Source of the DNA: Burkholderiales bacterium
Lineage (GTDB): Bacteria; Pseudomonadota; Gammaproteobacteria; Burkholderiales; JAEUMW01
Direction: 5' to 3'
Length of the DNA stretch: 18,890 bases
Assembly (NCBI GenBank): GCA_016791285.1
Contig: JAEUMX010000232.1
Location: 1-18,890 of the forward strand
Shown one piece after another: positions 1 through 7,568 of the stretch. The position numbers and the translations under genes were made by a program. The notes beneath the pieces are model-generated. The model did no database searches. It had not been told where the DNA came from and saw nothing but the letters and a program-made list of their open reading frames with translations. The number at the start of each line of letters is the position of its first letter. The first letter of the stretch is position 1.

Positions 1-1
1 T

Positions 2-3000
2 TCGACCGGTACGCAACTCGCGACCGCCACCTTCACCAACGAGACCGCGAGCGGCTGGCAGCAGGTCAATTTCGCGAACCCGGTTACGGTGACCGCGGGG
101 ACGACTTACGTCGCTTCGTATTTCGCCCCGCAGGGCAAGTACTCGGTCAACGAGAACTACTTCAATGCGGCCTATACCAACGGTCCGCTGACTGCCCCCG
201 CGACCGGTACGTCCGGGGGCAACGGGGTCTACCGCTACAACGCCACCAGCGCATTTCCGAACTCGACCTTCGCCGCATCGAACTACTGGGTCGACGTCGT
301 GTTGCAGACGGGACCTGTGAACCAGCCGCCGATAGCGAATCCCGACACGCGCTCGACCAACGAAGACACGGCCTTGACGTTGGCCGCGACCGACCTCACG
401 AGCAACGACACCGATCCGGAGAACAATCCGTTGAGCATCACCGCCGTTGGCGGCGCCACGAACGGCGCCGTCGTGCTTAACGGCAGCAACGTGACCTTCA
501 CGCCGGCCGCGAACTACAACGGCCCGGCCGTGTTCACCTACACCCTCTCGGACGGCAACAGCACCGCCACGGGCAACGTGAGCGTCACCGTCAATCCGGT
601 GAACGATCCGCCGGTGGCAGTGAACGACAGCGGCTTCACGACACCATTCCAGACGGTCCTCAACATTCCGACATCGACGCTGCTCGGCAATGACACCGAT
701 GCGGACAACGACACGCTCACGGTGGAATCTGTCCAGGGTGCGGTGAACGGCACGGTTACGCCTCCCGGTCAGACTGGCAACGTGGTCTTCACACCAAACC
801 CTGGCTATAGCGGGCCCGCGAGCTTCACGTACACGATCAAGGATCCAAGCAACGCACAAGCTACGGCGACGGTCAGCCTCACCGTCGGTGCGTCAGGCAA
901 TCAGCCACCGAACGCGGTTGCGGACAGCGCCACGACCAACGAAGACAGCCCGGTGACGATCAGTGTCCTCGCCAACGACTCCGATCCGGACGGCCACCCG
1001 CTCACGGTCACGCTTCTGAACCTCACCGGAACACAGGGCAGCGCGACCATCAATGCCAACAACACCATCACCTACAACCCCGGCGCGGCGTTCCAGTCGC
1101 TGGATGCCGGTCAGCAGGGGACGGACACGTTCACCTACACGGTCTCCGACAGCCAAGGCGCAACGGCTACGGCGGCGGTGACCGTGACCGTCACCGGCCT
1201 CGACGACGCGGGACCCAATCGGATTGTTGCGGAAAACCAGCTGCCGGGGACGCCGCAAAGCGTGTGGGGCATCAACGGGCCGACCACCGCGATCGAAGGT
1301 TTCGCGACCGACATCAGCGTCGATCAGGGCCAGAGAGTCGACTTCAAGGTCAACACCGTCGCGTCCGACTATCGCATCGACATCTACCGGATGGGCTATT
1401 ACCAGGGGAATGGGGCGCGCTATATCACGTCGATAGAACCCTCCGCCTTCCCCAACCAGCCGGCGCCTTTACGCGACACCTCCACCGGCCTGGCCGACGC
1501 CGGAAACTGGAGCGTCACCGCGTCCTGGAACGTCCCGACCGACGCCGTCTCCGGTGTCTACATCGGGCATCTCGTAAGAGAGGACGGCACGCTCGGCGAG
1601 AACCACATGTACTTCGTGGTGCGCGACGACGACGGGCGCTCGGATCTGTTGGTCCAGACCGCCGACGCGACCTGGCAAGCGTACAACCTGTGGGGCGGCG
1701 AGAACTTCTACACCGGAACCCCGTCGTCGCCGACCCAGGCGAAGAAGGTGAGCTACAACCGGCCGTTCGGCACCGCGACGAACTCCGTCAACGCCCCGCT
1801 TTTCGATGCCGAGTATCCGATGATCCGCTGGCTCGAAGCCAACGGCTACAACGCGAGCTACACCACGAACGTCGATACCGAGCGTCGGGGACAGGAACTG
1901 CTCGAGCACAAGGCGTTCGTGTCGATGGGCCACGACGAATACTGGTCCAACCAGCAACGGGTCAATGTCGAGGTCGCACGCGATGCCGGCGTCGATCTCG
2001 CCTTCTTCTCCGGCAACGAGGTGTACTGGAAGACGCGGTGGGAAAACAGCATCGATGGATCGGGCACCCCGAATCGAACGCTCGTCAGCTACAAGGAAAC
2101 CTGGTCGAACGCCAAGGTCGACCCCAATCCGGCCTGGACGGGAACATGGCGCGACCCGCGCTTCAGCCCACCTGCCGACGGAGGCCGCCCGGAAAACCGA
2201 TTGACCGGGACGATCTTCCAGGTCGATTCCTATCGAACGGATACGATCGAGGTGCCGGCGGCTGATGGCAAGATGCGCTTCTGGCGCAACACCAGCATCG
2301 CCAATCTCGGTGCCGGTCAGACCGCGACCTTGAACCCGAATGTTCTAGGCTACGAATGGGACGAGGACCGGGACAACGGCTTCCGGCCGCCCGGCGCGAT
2401 CAAGCTTTCCACGACGACGCTGGGTGTCTCACAGTATCTGCTCGACTACGGCAACAGCACGGGACCTGCGACGGCGACGCACAATCTGACCCTGTACAAG
2501 GCGCCGAGCGGGGCGCTCGTCTTCGGGGCCGGCACGACCCGCTGGTCGTGGGGGTTGGACAGCGAACACATCAACGAAACGTCTACGCCCGATCCGCGCA
2601 TGCAGCAGGCCACCGTCAACCTGTTCGCGGACATGGGCATCCAGCCTGGCTCGCTGCAGGCTGGACTGGTGCCGACGAGCGCATCGACCGACGCCGTCGC
2701 GCCGGTCTCGTCGATCACGACGCCGAGCGGTGGCAGTTCCTTCCCGGTCGGCCAGACCGTCACCATCACCGGAACCGCGTCCGACACCGGCGGGCGAGTC
2801 GGCGGCGTCGAAGTCTCCGTCGACAATGGTACGAGCTGGCACCCGGCCTCCGGTCGGGAGAACTGGTCCTATTCGTGGCGGCCGACGACCCCCGGATCGG
2901 CCGTCATCAAGTCGCGAGCGACCGACGACAGCCTCAACATGCAGGTTCCCGGTGCTGGCGTCACGGTCAACGTGCAGGCTGCGACCGGACCGTGGAGCCT

Positions 3001-3478
3001 CTTTGGCACTACTGCCGTTCCGACGCAGATCAACGTGAACGATCCAAATCCGGTAGAGCTTGGCGTCAAGTTCAGGTCGGATATCGATGCCTCGATCACG
3101 TCCCTGCGCTTCTACAAGGGTTCACAAGACACGGGAACACACGTCGGCAGCATCTGGACGGCGACCGGTACCAGGCTCGCCAGCGCGACTTTCACGAACG
3201 AGACGGCGAGCGGCTGGCAGCAGGTCGACTTCGCTACGCCGGTCGCGGTGCAGGCAGGTCAGACCTACGTCGCGTCCTACCACACCCCGACCGGATTCTA
3301 TTCGGCGGACGTCGGTTATTTCTCCACCCAGGGCGTCGACGTGGGACCGCTGCATGCGCCGGCGAGTCCGCTGGTCTCGGGAGGTAATGGCGTGTATGCG
3401 TATGGCGCGAGCGCGTTTCCGACCAATACCTGGAACGGATCGAACTACTGGGTCGATGTTGTCATGGCCAATGCCTAG
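2..3478 (+). CDS. Large secreted multidomain protein with N,N-dimethylformamidase-beta-like core and two DUF4082 domains (5' partial)
   Basis: The frame is open from the first bases of the window. The GTG at 89 is internal, because the codons before it continue a DUF4082 domain that is repeated at the C terminus. About 1158 residues are visible. In order: end of a DUF4082 domain (1-101); three tandem cadherin/Ig-like domains of the Big_9 or tandem-95 type, with NEDTAL/NDTDP and FTYT motifs (about 107-199, 202-295, 301-398); a core resembling the C-terminal part of the N,N-dimethylformamidase beta subunit (about 405-880), with GHDEYWS at 643-649 and a following SGNEVYW; an Ig-like domain (about 900-993); and a complete DUF4082 domain (about 995-1158). 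The true N terminus and export signal lie outside the window. DMFase hydrolyses dimethylformamide at a mononuclear iron site, but I cannot confirm that chemistry here, and the adhesin-like architecture argues for an extracellular role on another substrate. It ends 25 bp from the convergent kinase gene. Confidence 0.88.
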   Translation, partial: STGTQLATATFTNETASGWQQVNFANPVTVTAGTTYVASYFAPQGKYSVNENYFNAAYTNGPLTAPATGTSGGNGVYRYNATSAFPNSTFAASNYWVDVVLQTGPVNQPPIANPDTRSTNEDTALTLAATDLTSNDTDPENNPLSITAVGGATNGAVVLNGSNVTFTPAANYNGPAVFTYTLSDGNSTATGNVSVTVNPVNDPPVAVNDSGFTTPFQTVLNIPTSTLLGNDTDADNDTLTVESVQGAVNGTVTPPGQTGNVVFTPNPGYSGPASFTYTIKDPSNAQATATVSLTVGASGNQPPNAVADSATTNEDSPVTISVLANDSDPDGHPLTVTLLNLTGTQGSATINANNTITYNPGAAFQSLDAGQQGTDTFTYTVSDSQGATATAAVTVTVTGLDDAGPNRIVAENQLPGTPQSVWGINGPTTAIEGFATDISVDQGQRVDFKVNTVASDYRIDIYRMGYYQGNGARYITSIEPSAFPNQPAPLRDTSTGLADAGNWSVTASWNVPTDAVSGVYIGHLVREDGTLGENHMYFVVRDDDGRSDLLVQTADATWQAYNLWGGENFYTGTPSSPTQAKKVSYNRPFGTATNSVNAPLFDAEYPMIRWLEANGYNASYTTNVDTERRGQELLEHKAFVSMGHDEYWSNQQRVNVEVARDAGVDLAFFSGNEVYWKTRWENSIDGSGTPNRTLVSYKETWSNAKVDPNPAWTGTWRDPRFSPPADGGRPENRLTGTIFQVDSYRTDTIEVPAADGKMRFWRNTSIANLGAGQTATLNPNVLGYEWDEDRDNGFRPPGAIKLSTTTLGVSQYLLDYGNSTGPATATHNLTLYKAPSGALVFGAGTTRWSWGLDSEHINETSTPDPRMQQATVNLFADMGIQPGSLQAGLVPTSASTDAVAPVSSITTPSGGSSFPVGQTVTITGTASDTGGRVGGVEVSVDNGTSWHPASGRENWSYSWRPTTPGSAVIKSRATDDSLNMQVPGAGVTVNVQAATGPWSLFGTTAVPTQINVNDPNPVELGVKFRSDIDASITSLRFYKGSQDTGTHVGSIWTATGTRLASATFTNETASGWQQVDFATPVAVQAGQTYVASYHTPTGFYSADVGYFSTQGVDVGPLHAPASPLVSGGNGVYAYGASAFPTNTWNGSNYWVDVVMANA

Positions 3479-3503
3479 AGGCGAGGCGCGGCCGGCAGTG
3501 TCC

Positions 3504-4319
3504 TTAGTCGCCCAGTGCCGAACGGATCAGGGCGCAAGTCGCCGGCAGGCCGGCGGATTCGATCGCAAAGCACGGCACCGTTTCGGCGATGCGGACCGCC
3601 GCGTCGAGGCCTCGGTTGGCATGCGACAAGGCGTTGAGGGCCGTCAGGTAAAGGCGCGCGCCCGCTTCCGCGGGACTGATCCTGCGCAGTTCAGGCTGAT
3701 CGAGTTCGGGACGGTACTTCAGAAGAAATACCCCGCCCAGCGGCCGCGCGTCGGTGGTCACCTCGGCCGGCAGCGCGCTGACCGGCACGTGGAGAGTTCG
3801 ACCCAGGTCTATCGTTTCCGCCGGCAGCGGATAATCGGGAGGCCGCTGCTTCAGACATAGCGCGTGAGGGTATGGATGTACCCGCATCGACTCGAGATCG
3901 ATGGCGCTCAACTCGTCGCTGAGATAGCGGAAGCCGTGGTGGAGGAGCGCCCAAGCGGTGGTGGACTTGCCGCTGCCCGAGTCCGCGGCAAGCAGGTACG
4001 CCTTGCCTTCCCATTCGAGTGCCGCTGCGTGCACAAAATAGAGGTCGGGTCTCCTCTTCTGCACTTCGACGGTGATGTCCTTCTCCAACAGGAAGAGCAG
4101 TTCGTCGGGGTCTGCCCAAGGAATGCAACGGGAATGTTGACCAGCGCAAAGTAGAGACGTCGTGGACCCGCCTTCGATCAGATAATCCAGTCTGGGCGAC
4201 GGCGCCGTGTTTGCCGCCATTGCTGCGAACTTAGCCGCTATGAGTCCGAATAACTCGGGCTCCGCGCACACCACCCGAACGCATTCACCTGCGACCCAGA
4301 ACGAGAAGGAATGCCGCAA
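3504..4319 (-). CDS. HprK-related kinase (HprK_rel_A type)
   Basis: A 271-aa P-loop kinase of the HPr kinase/phosphorylase-like group. Visible motifs are a His-containing strand before the P-loop (H97 in FVHAAALE), a Walker A motif DSGSGKST (113-120) and the acidic LSDE stretch (133-136), followed by PHALCLK (152-157). In genuine HprK, which phosphorylates a serine of HPr, the same order of His, P-loop and acidic motif forms the active site. Relatives paired with PqqD-like proteins were catalogued in TIGRFAMs as HPr-rel-A systems, and related kinases phosphorylate lasso peptides such as paeninodin. The chosen start is a TTG at 4319. No in-frame ATG or GTG was found just upstream, and the next in-frame ATG (residue 34) would remove the conserved-looking N-terminal strand. 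It is the last gene of the cassette, 90 bp after the peptide gene. Its target is unknown; the adjacent peptide is the obvious candidate. Confidence 0.82.
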   Translation of the reverse strand: MRHSFSFWVAGECVRVVCAEPELFGLIAAKFAAMAANTAPSPRLDYLIEGGSTTSLLCAGQHSRCIPWADPDELLFLLEKDITVEVQKRRPDLYFVHAAALEWEGKAYLLAADSGSGKSTTAWALLHHGFRYLSDELSAIDLESMRVHPYPHALCLKQRPPDYPLPAETIDLGRTLHVPVSALPAEVTTDARPLGGVFLLKYRPELDQPELRRISPAEAGARLYLTALNALSHANRGLDAAVRIAETVPCFAIESAGLPATCALIRSALGD

Positions 4320-4336
4320 TGGGGAGATAGGGACGG

Positions 4337-4371
4337 AAAACTCCCCGGCGGGAGCACTGCAAGCCCCCGCC
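4337..4371 (-). terminator. GC-rich hairpin between peptide gene and kinase gene
   Basis: Arms at 4347-4355 (ggcgggagc on the + strand) and 4363-4371 (gcccccgcc) pair over 9 bp with one G-T wobble and a 7-nt loop. On the coding (-) strand the hairpin is followed six bases later by TTTT (4337-4340). It sits in the 90-bp gap after the peptide stop. The T-tract is short, so it is more likely a partial terminator or a 3'-end stabiliser than a full stop. Such an element would favour the peptide message over the kinase message. Confidence 0.45.
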
Positions 4372-4409
4372 AGAGGTTACTGCTTAAGCTTGGATCGGGC
4401 CGCGAACGC

Positions 4410-4598
4410 CTACCGGCCTCGCCACCACGGCCGTGGCGGCTTCGGATCGCGGGGAAGTCTGGGCCTGTCCCTCGGACGATCCTTGATTGACCCAGGCTTG
4501 GCATAGGCCGGAGCAGCCTGAAGGGTCAAGATTGCCGGTGCTATGTATGCTGCCTTCTTGACGAATTCGCGGCGTGAATTGCTGTGCTCGTTCTGCAT
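4410..4598 (-). CDS. Tat-signal Pro/Arg-rich small peptide, candidate precursor
   Basis: A 62-aa peptide starting at ATG 4598, behind a good ribosome binding site (GAGGAG, 7 nt upstream) that overlaps the end of the pqqD-like gene. Residues 8-14 read SRREFVK, a near-consensus twin-arginine motif. A hydrophobic stretch (AAYIAPAILTLQAAPA, 16-31) and an AYA signal-peptidase site (31-33) follow. The predicted mature part (34-62, bases 4413-4499) has 29 residues: 11 Lys/Arg, 3 Asp, 8 Pro and a C-terminal PPRPWWRGR. It has no Cys, Thr or Tyr, and Ser37 is its only hydroxyl residue. The position between a PqqD-like recognition protein and an HprK-like kinase suggests it is their substrate. It could instead be a small exported cationic peptide with no modification. 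I do not recognise a named family. Its biological activity is not shown by the sequence. Confidence 0.8.
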   Translation of the reverse strand: MQNEHSNSRREFVKKAAYIAPAILTLQAAPAYAKPGSIKDRPRDRPRLPRDPKPPRPWWRGR

Positions 4599-4608
4599 AT
4601 GGTTCTCC

Positions 4609-4884
4609 TCAACCCGTTCCGACGGCCTTCTTCAGCCCAAGTTGCGCCAGCTGTTCCAAGGTCCGCTCCACGTCGACCCTGGCTCTATGTTCCTCCACAT
4701 CGAAATCTCTTGCAAGCACCTCGGCAATTTCGTTCGGAGAGGCGCCTTCCTCGTATTTTTGCCAGATTATGCTCGCCGTCTTGTTGAACTGATGGATCAG
4801 ATTGGATTCGCTATCGAGCAGGATAATCTCACCATCGACCTCGCGTTCCATCAAGCCGTTTACCACCCTGCACAGACTGTTCAT
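4609..4884 (-). CDS. PqqD-family peptide-binding protein
   Basis: A 91-aa protein with the PqqD/RRE (RiPP recognition element) pattern: a short beta region with GEIILLDSESNLIHQFNKTAS (18-38), then I-I-W-Q-K-Y-E-E-G-A and a helical half ending in LEQLAQLGLKKA. PqqD-fold proteins bind the leader of a precursor peptide and present it to the modifying enzyme. ATG at 4884 follows an AGGGAAGG ribosome binding site. The TGA (4611-4609) lies 10 nt before the ATG of the small peptide and inside its ribosome binding region, so the two genes should be translationally coupled. It is the first gene of the cassette, 114 bp after yheS. Length and motif fit the small stand-alone PqqD-like proteins found next to HprK-related kinases. 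Confidence 0.85.
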   Translation of the reverse strand: MNSLCRVVNGLMEREVDGEIILLDSESNLIHQFNKTASIIWQKYEEGASPNEIAEVLARDFDVEEHRARVDVERTLEQLAQLGLKKAVGTG

Positions 4885-4914
4885 GCCGCCTTCCCTCGAC
4901 GCTCGCGACAGCCC

Positions 4915-4920
4915 ATTCTA
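4915..4920 (-). promoter_or_regulatory. Possible -10 element for the pqqD-peptide-kinase cassette
   Basis: The coding strand reads TAGAAT (5 of 6 matches to TATAAT) about 30 nt upstream of the pqqD-like start, leaving a leader of roughly 24 nt. I see no convincing -35 hexamer at 15-18 nt spacing. Without this promoter the cassette would depend on read-through from yheS. Confidence 0.3.
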
Positions 4921-4998
4921 ACGCTACTCCAATCGGGAAGGTTTCCCATTGGGGTTGGCGGCGACGAGCAGCCAGGGGTGTCGCGGTGGCACAGACGG

Positions 4999-6912
4999 TC
5001 ACGAGACCTCGCCAATCACTTCCAGCTCGGCGTGCACCTCCAACCAGCGCTCCTCCGCCTCCGCCAGAAGTCGCATCAGTTCGCCCTGCCGCTGCATGAT
5101 CTTCTGCAGCTTGGCACCGGCATCTTCCGCATAGAAGGACGGGTCGGCAAACCCGGCGTCGAGCGCACGTCTCTCTTCCTGCCACCGCTCCATTTCCCGC
5201 TCCAGCTTTTCTGCCTCTCTTAGCAATGGCCGACGCAGCGCAAGCTTCGCCTGGCGATCAGCGACCGCATTCTCCCGGGACTCCTTCCGCGACGCCTTGT
5301 CGGCAGCGCGCCCCGCGTTGGCCTCTGCCACGGATGGCACGTCTCTGCGCGCGGCGAGCCAAGTCAGATAATCGTCCACGTCGCCCTCGAATTCCGACGG
5401 CCGCCCGTCCACCACCAGCAGGAAGCCGTCGCACACGGTTCGCAGCAGTGCGCGGTCGTGGGACACGAGCACGAGACTGCCCTCGTACTCCGCGAGCGCC
5501 TTCGTAAGGGCATGGCGCATGTCGAGATCGAGGTGGTTGGTCGGCTCATCCAGCAGGAGCAGATTGGGCCGACGACGCACCAACAGGGCGAGCGCGAGGC
5601 GCGACTTCTCACCCCCCGAGAATGGTTCGACTGGCGAGTCGGCCATCCCACCGCGGAAGTCGAATCCACCGAGGTAGTCGCGCAACTCCTGCTCGCGAGT
5701 TCGCGGCTCCAGCCGCATGAAGTGCTGCAGCGGCGACTCGCTTGGCCGCAGCTGCTCGAGCTGGTGCTGCGCGAAGTAACCGATGGCGAGGCCGTTGCCC
5801 TCCGTACGCCGACCCGTGATCGGATCGATCTCCCCGGACAGCAGCTTGACGAGGGTGGACTTGCCGGCGCCGTTCGGACCGAGCAACCCGAGCCGCGCAC
5901 CGGGATGCAGAGTCAGATTCACCTGATCCAGTACGAGGCGATCCGCATAGCCCGCAGACACCTCCTCGAGTACCAGCAGCGGATCGGGTGCGCGAGGCGG
6001 TGCGGGAATGTCGAAATCGAACGGTGCGTCGACGTGGGCAGCCTCGATACGCTCCATGCGGTCGAGCGCCTTGAGCCGGCTTTGCGCCTGTCGCGCCTTG
6101 GTGGCCTTGGCGCGGAAGCGCTCGACGAAACGCTCGAGATGTGCGACCTCGCGCTGCTGTTTCTCGAACATCGCCTGCTGCACCGCAAGCTGGGCCGCGC
6201 GCTGCGTTTCGAACGCCGAGTAGTTGCCGGTGTAGAGGGCAAGGCGCTGGGCGTGCAGATGCGCGACGTGCGTCACGCAAGCGTCGAGGAAATCACGATC
6301 GTGGGAGACGAGCAGCAGCGTGCCGCGATAGCTGGCGAGCCAGCGTTCCAGCCATACGACGGCGTCGAGGTCGAGGTGATTCGTCGGCTCGTCCAGCAGC
6401 AAGAGGTCCGAGCGGCTCATCAGCGCCTGCGCGAGATTGAGGCGCATCCGCCAGCCGCCCGAGAAGTCGGATACGGGCCGCGCGAAGTCGTGGTCCGCGA
6501 AGCCGAGACCCGACAGCAGCGCAGCAGCGCGTGCCGGCGCGGCGTAGCCTCCGATCTCGTGCAATCGTACGTGCAGCTCGCCGACGCGATGTCCGTCTTG
6601 CGCCGCTTCCGCCGACGCGAGCTCGCGCTCGATCGCGCGCAACTCCACATCGCCGTCGAGCGCGTACTCGAGCGCAGGTGTTGGCAGCGCGGGCGTTTCC
6701 TGCGCGACCGAGGCGATGATCCAACCGCCCGGCATTTCGCAGTCGCCCGAGTCTGCGTGCAGCTCGCCGCGCAGCAGGGCGAAGAGGCTCGACTTGCCAC
6801 TGCCATTCGCACCCACGAGGCCGACACGCCAGCCGGGATGGATCTGTAGCGTGGCATCCTCGATCAGGCGACGGGCGCCGCGCGCGAGTGTCAGACTGCG
6901 GAACTGAATCAC
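4999..6912 (-). CDS. yheS: ABC-F family ATPase YheS
   Basis: 637 residues, the same length as E. coli YheS and alignable along its whole length from memory (for example QETPALP, PVSDFSGGWRMRLNLAQAL, RFRAKATKA.QAQSR). Two ATP-binding cassettes: Walker A GANGSGKS (34-41) and GPNGAGKS (345-352), signatures FSGGW (150-154) and FSGGEK (431-436), and Walker B LLLDEPTNHLD in both halves. The Arg/Lys-rich linker (about 236-310) is the P-site tRNA-interaction motif of ABC-F proteins, which act on the ribosome and have no membrane domain. A C-terminal charged coiled coil runs from about 525 to 630. The start is GTG at 6912 (MIQFRSL, matching the family N terminus) without a clear ribosome binding site. 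It lies upstream of the peptide cassette on the same strand. As a conserved housekeeping gene it is probably not part of that cassette. Confidence 0.95.
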   Translation of the reverse strand: MIQFRSLTLARGARRLIEDATLQIHPGWRVGLVGANGSGKSSLFALLRGELHADSGDCEMPGGWIIASVAQETPALPTPALEYALDGDVELRAIERELASAEAAQDGHRVGELHVRLHEIGGYAAPARAAALLSGLGFADHDFARPVSDFSGGWRMRLNLAQALMSRSDLLLLDEPTNHLDLDAVVWLERWLASYRGTLLLVSHDRDFLDACVTHVAHLHAQRLALYTGNYSAFETQRAAQLAVQQAMFEKQQREVAHLERFVERFRAKATKARQAQSRLKALDRMERIEAAHVDAPFDFDIPAPPRAPDPLLVLEEVSAGYADRLVLDQVNLTLHPGARLGLLGPNGAGKSTLVKLLSGEIDPITGRRTEGNGLAIGYFAQHQLEQLRPSESPLQHFMRLEPRTREQELRDYLGGFDFRGGMADSPVEPFSGGEKSRLALALLVRRRPNLLLLDEPTNHLDLDMRHALTKALAEYEGSLVLVSHDRALLRTVCDGFLLVVDGRPSEFEGDVDDYLTWLAARRDVPSVAEANAGRAADKASRKESRENAVADRQAKLALRRPLLREAEKLEREMERWQEERRALDAGFADPSFYAEDAGAKLQKIMQRQGELMRLLAEAEERWLEVHAELEVIGEVS

Positions 6913-6939
6913 GGGCGAAGGCGGTGAGATGAGCCGCGC

Positions 6940-6970
6940 ATTCTAGCGAAGACGAGGCACAGCCGTGCAA
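6940..6970 (-). promoter_or_regulatory. Possible yheS promoter
   Basis: On the - strand TAGAAT (6945-6940) is preceded by TTGCAC (6970-6965) with a 19-nt spacer, slightly long for sigma-70. The predicted transcript would start about 20 nt before the GTG of yheS. The -10 is good and the -35 is weak. Confidence 0.4.
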
Positions 6971-7030
6971 CGATATCGAGCGTGAGCGAAGCGCGGCAGG
7001 CGCCCGCGAGTGTACCGATGCGAGGCCGGA

Positions 7031-7501
7031 TCAGCCGGCAGTCTCGGCGAGTCGAAGCTGTGCGGGGTGGTGCAGGAAGAGGAGCGCGGCAGAGGCCAGC
7101 ATGAACCAGATCCAGATATCTCTCGGAAATCCGAGCAGCGCCAGAGCGAAGCCGAACATCCCTGCCAGGGAGTCCAGCGCCCACACCTGAACGAGCCGGA
7201 CGCGCAGGATCGGCAGGTCTGCGGCGCGGGCGCGGGCGCGGTGCACGGGAAGATCGGCGGGCGACCAGTGGCACCACAGAGCGTGTGCGCCCACCGCGCC
7301 GCTCGCGGCGATCGCGCCGCAGAGGTATGCCGCTATCCAGAGCCGGCGCGCGGCCGCCTCGTCGACGACCCCTAGCAAGAGCGCGAGCCCGGCATAGGCG
7401 AGCGGACACATGAAGTTGGCACTCCAGAGGATGTCCAGCACACGATGAGAAGCGGGGGGACTCGAAGCCGCGGACGCGGACCTCTCGGGGTCGAACAGCA
7501 T
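7031..7501 (-). CDS. Orphan four-helix membrane protein
   Basis: 156 aa from ATG 7501, after a GGGCGGG stretch. The same frame is open much further upstream, but that part overlaps the M10 protease gene in another frame and reads as low-complexity shadow. Four hydrophobic segments are visible at about 25-46, 54-77, 104-125 and 129-145, joined by a basic loop (87-102, HRARARAADLPILRVR). The first segment carries WSANFMCPLAYAG, and the second carries a His-rich AHALWCHW. A terminal LHHPAQL follows the last segment. I do not recognise the family. It ends 118 bp before yheS and starts 67 bp after the end of the metalloprotease gene, so it could be the last gene of the RTX block. Its function is unknown; an inner-membrane location is expected. 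Confidence 0.72.
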   Translation of the reverse strand: MLFDPERSASAASSPPASHRVLDILWSANFMCPLAYAGLALLLGVVDEAAARRLWIAAYLCGAIAASGAVGAHALWCHWSPADLPVHRARARAADLPILRVRLVQVWALDSLAGMFGFALALLGFPRDIWIWFMLASAALLFLHHPAQLRLAETAG

Positions 7502-7568
7502 CCCGCCCGAATAGCAGCTTTCGTGCCCCGACTTCGCGACCCGTCGGCAGTCGGGTCGGCGCGATGCG

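Noticed and set aside
89..91. GTG as the start of the first protein
   Set aside because: The codons at 2-88 continue the same DUF4082 domain found intact at the C terminus, so the GTG is internal and the gene is cut by the window edge.
4238..4504. 88-aa - strand frame overlapping both the peptide and the kinase
   Set aside because: It lies in a different frame from two better-supported genes, and its translation has no domain or signal pattern.
5458..6849. Long + strand open frame opposite yheS
   Set aside because: It is antisense to a full-length, well-conserved ABC-F protein and its translation is Arg/Glu/Gln-rich with no domain pattern; such frames are common in high-GC DNA.
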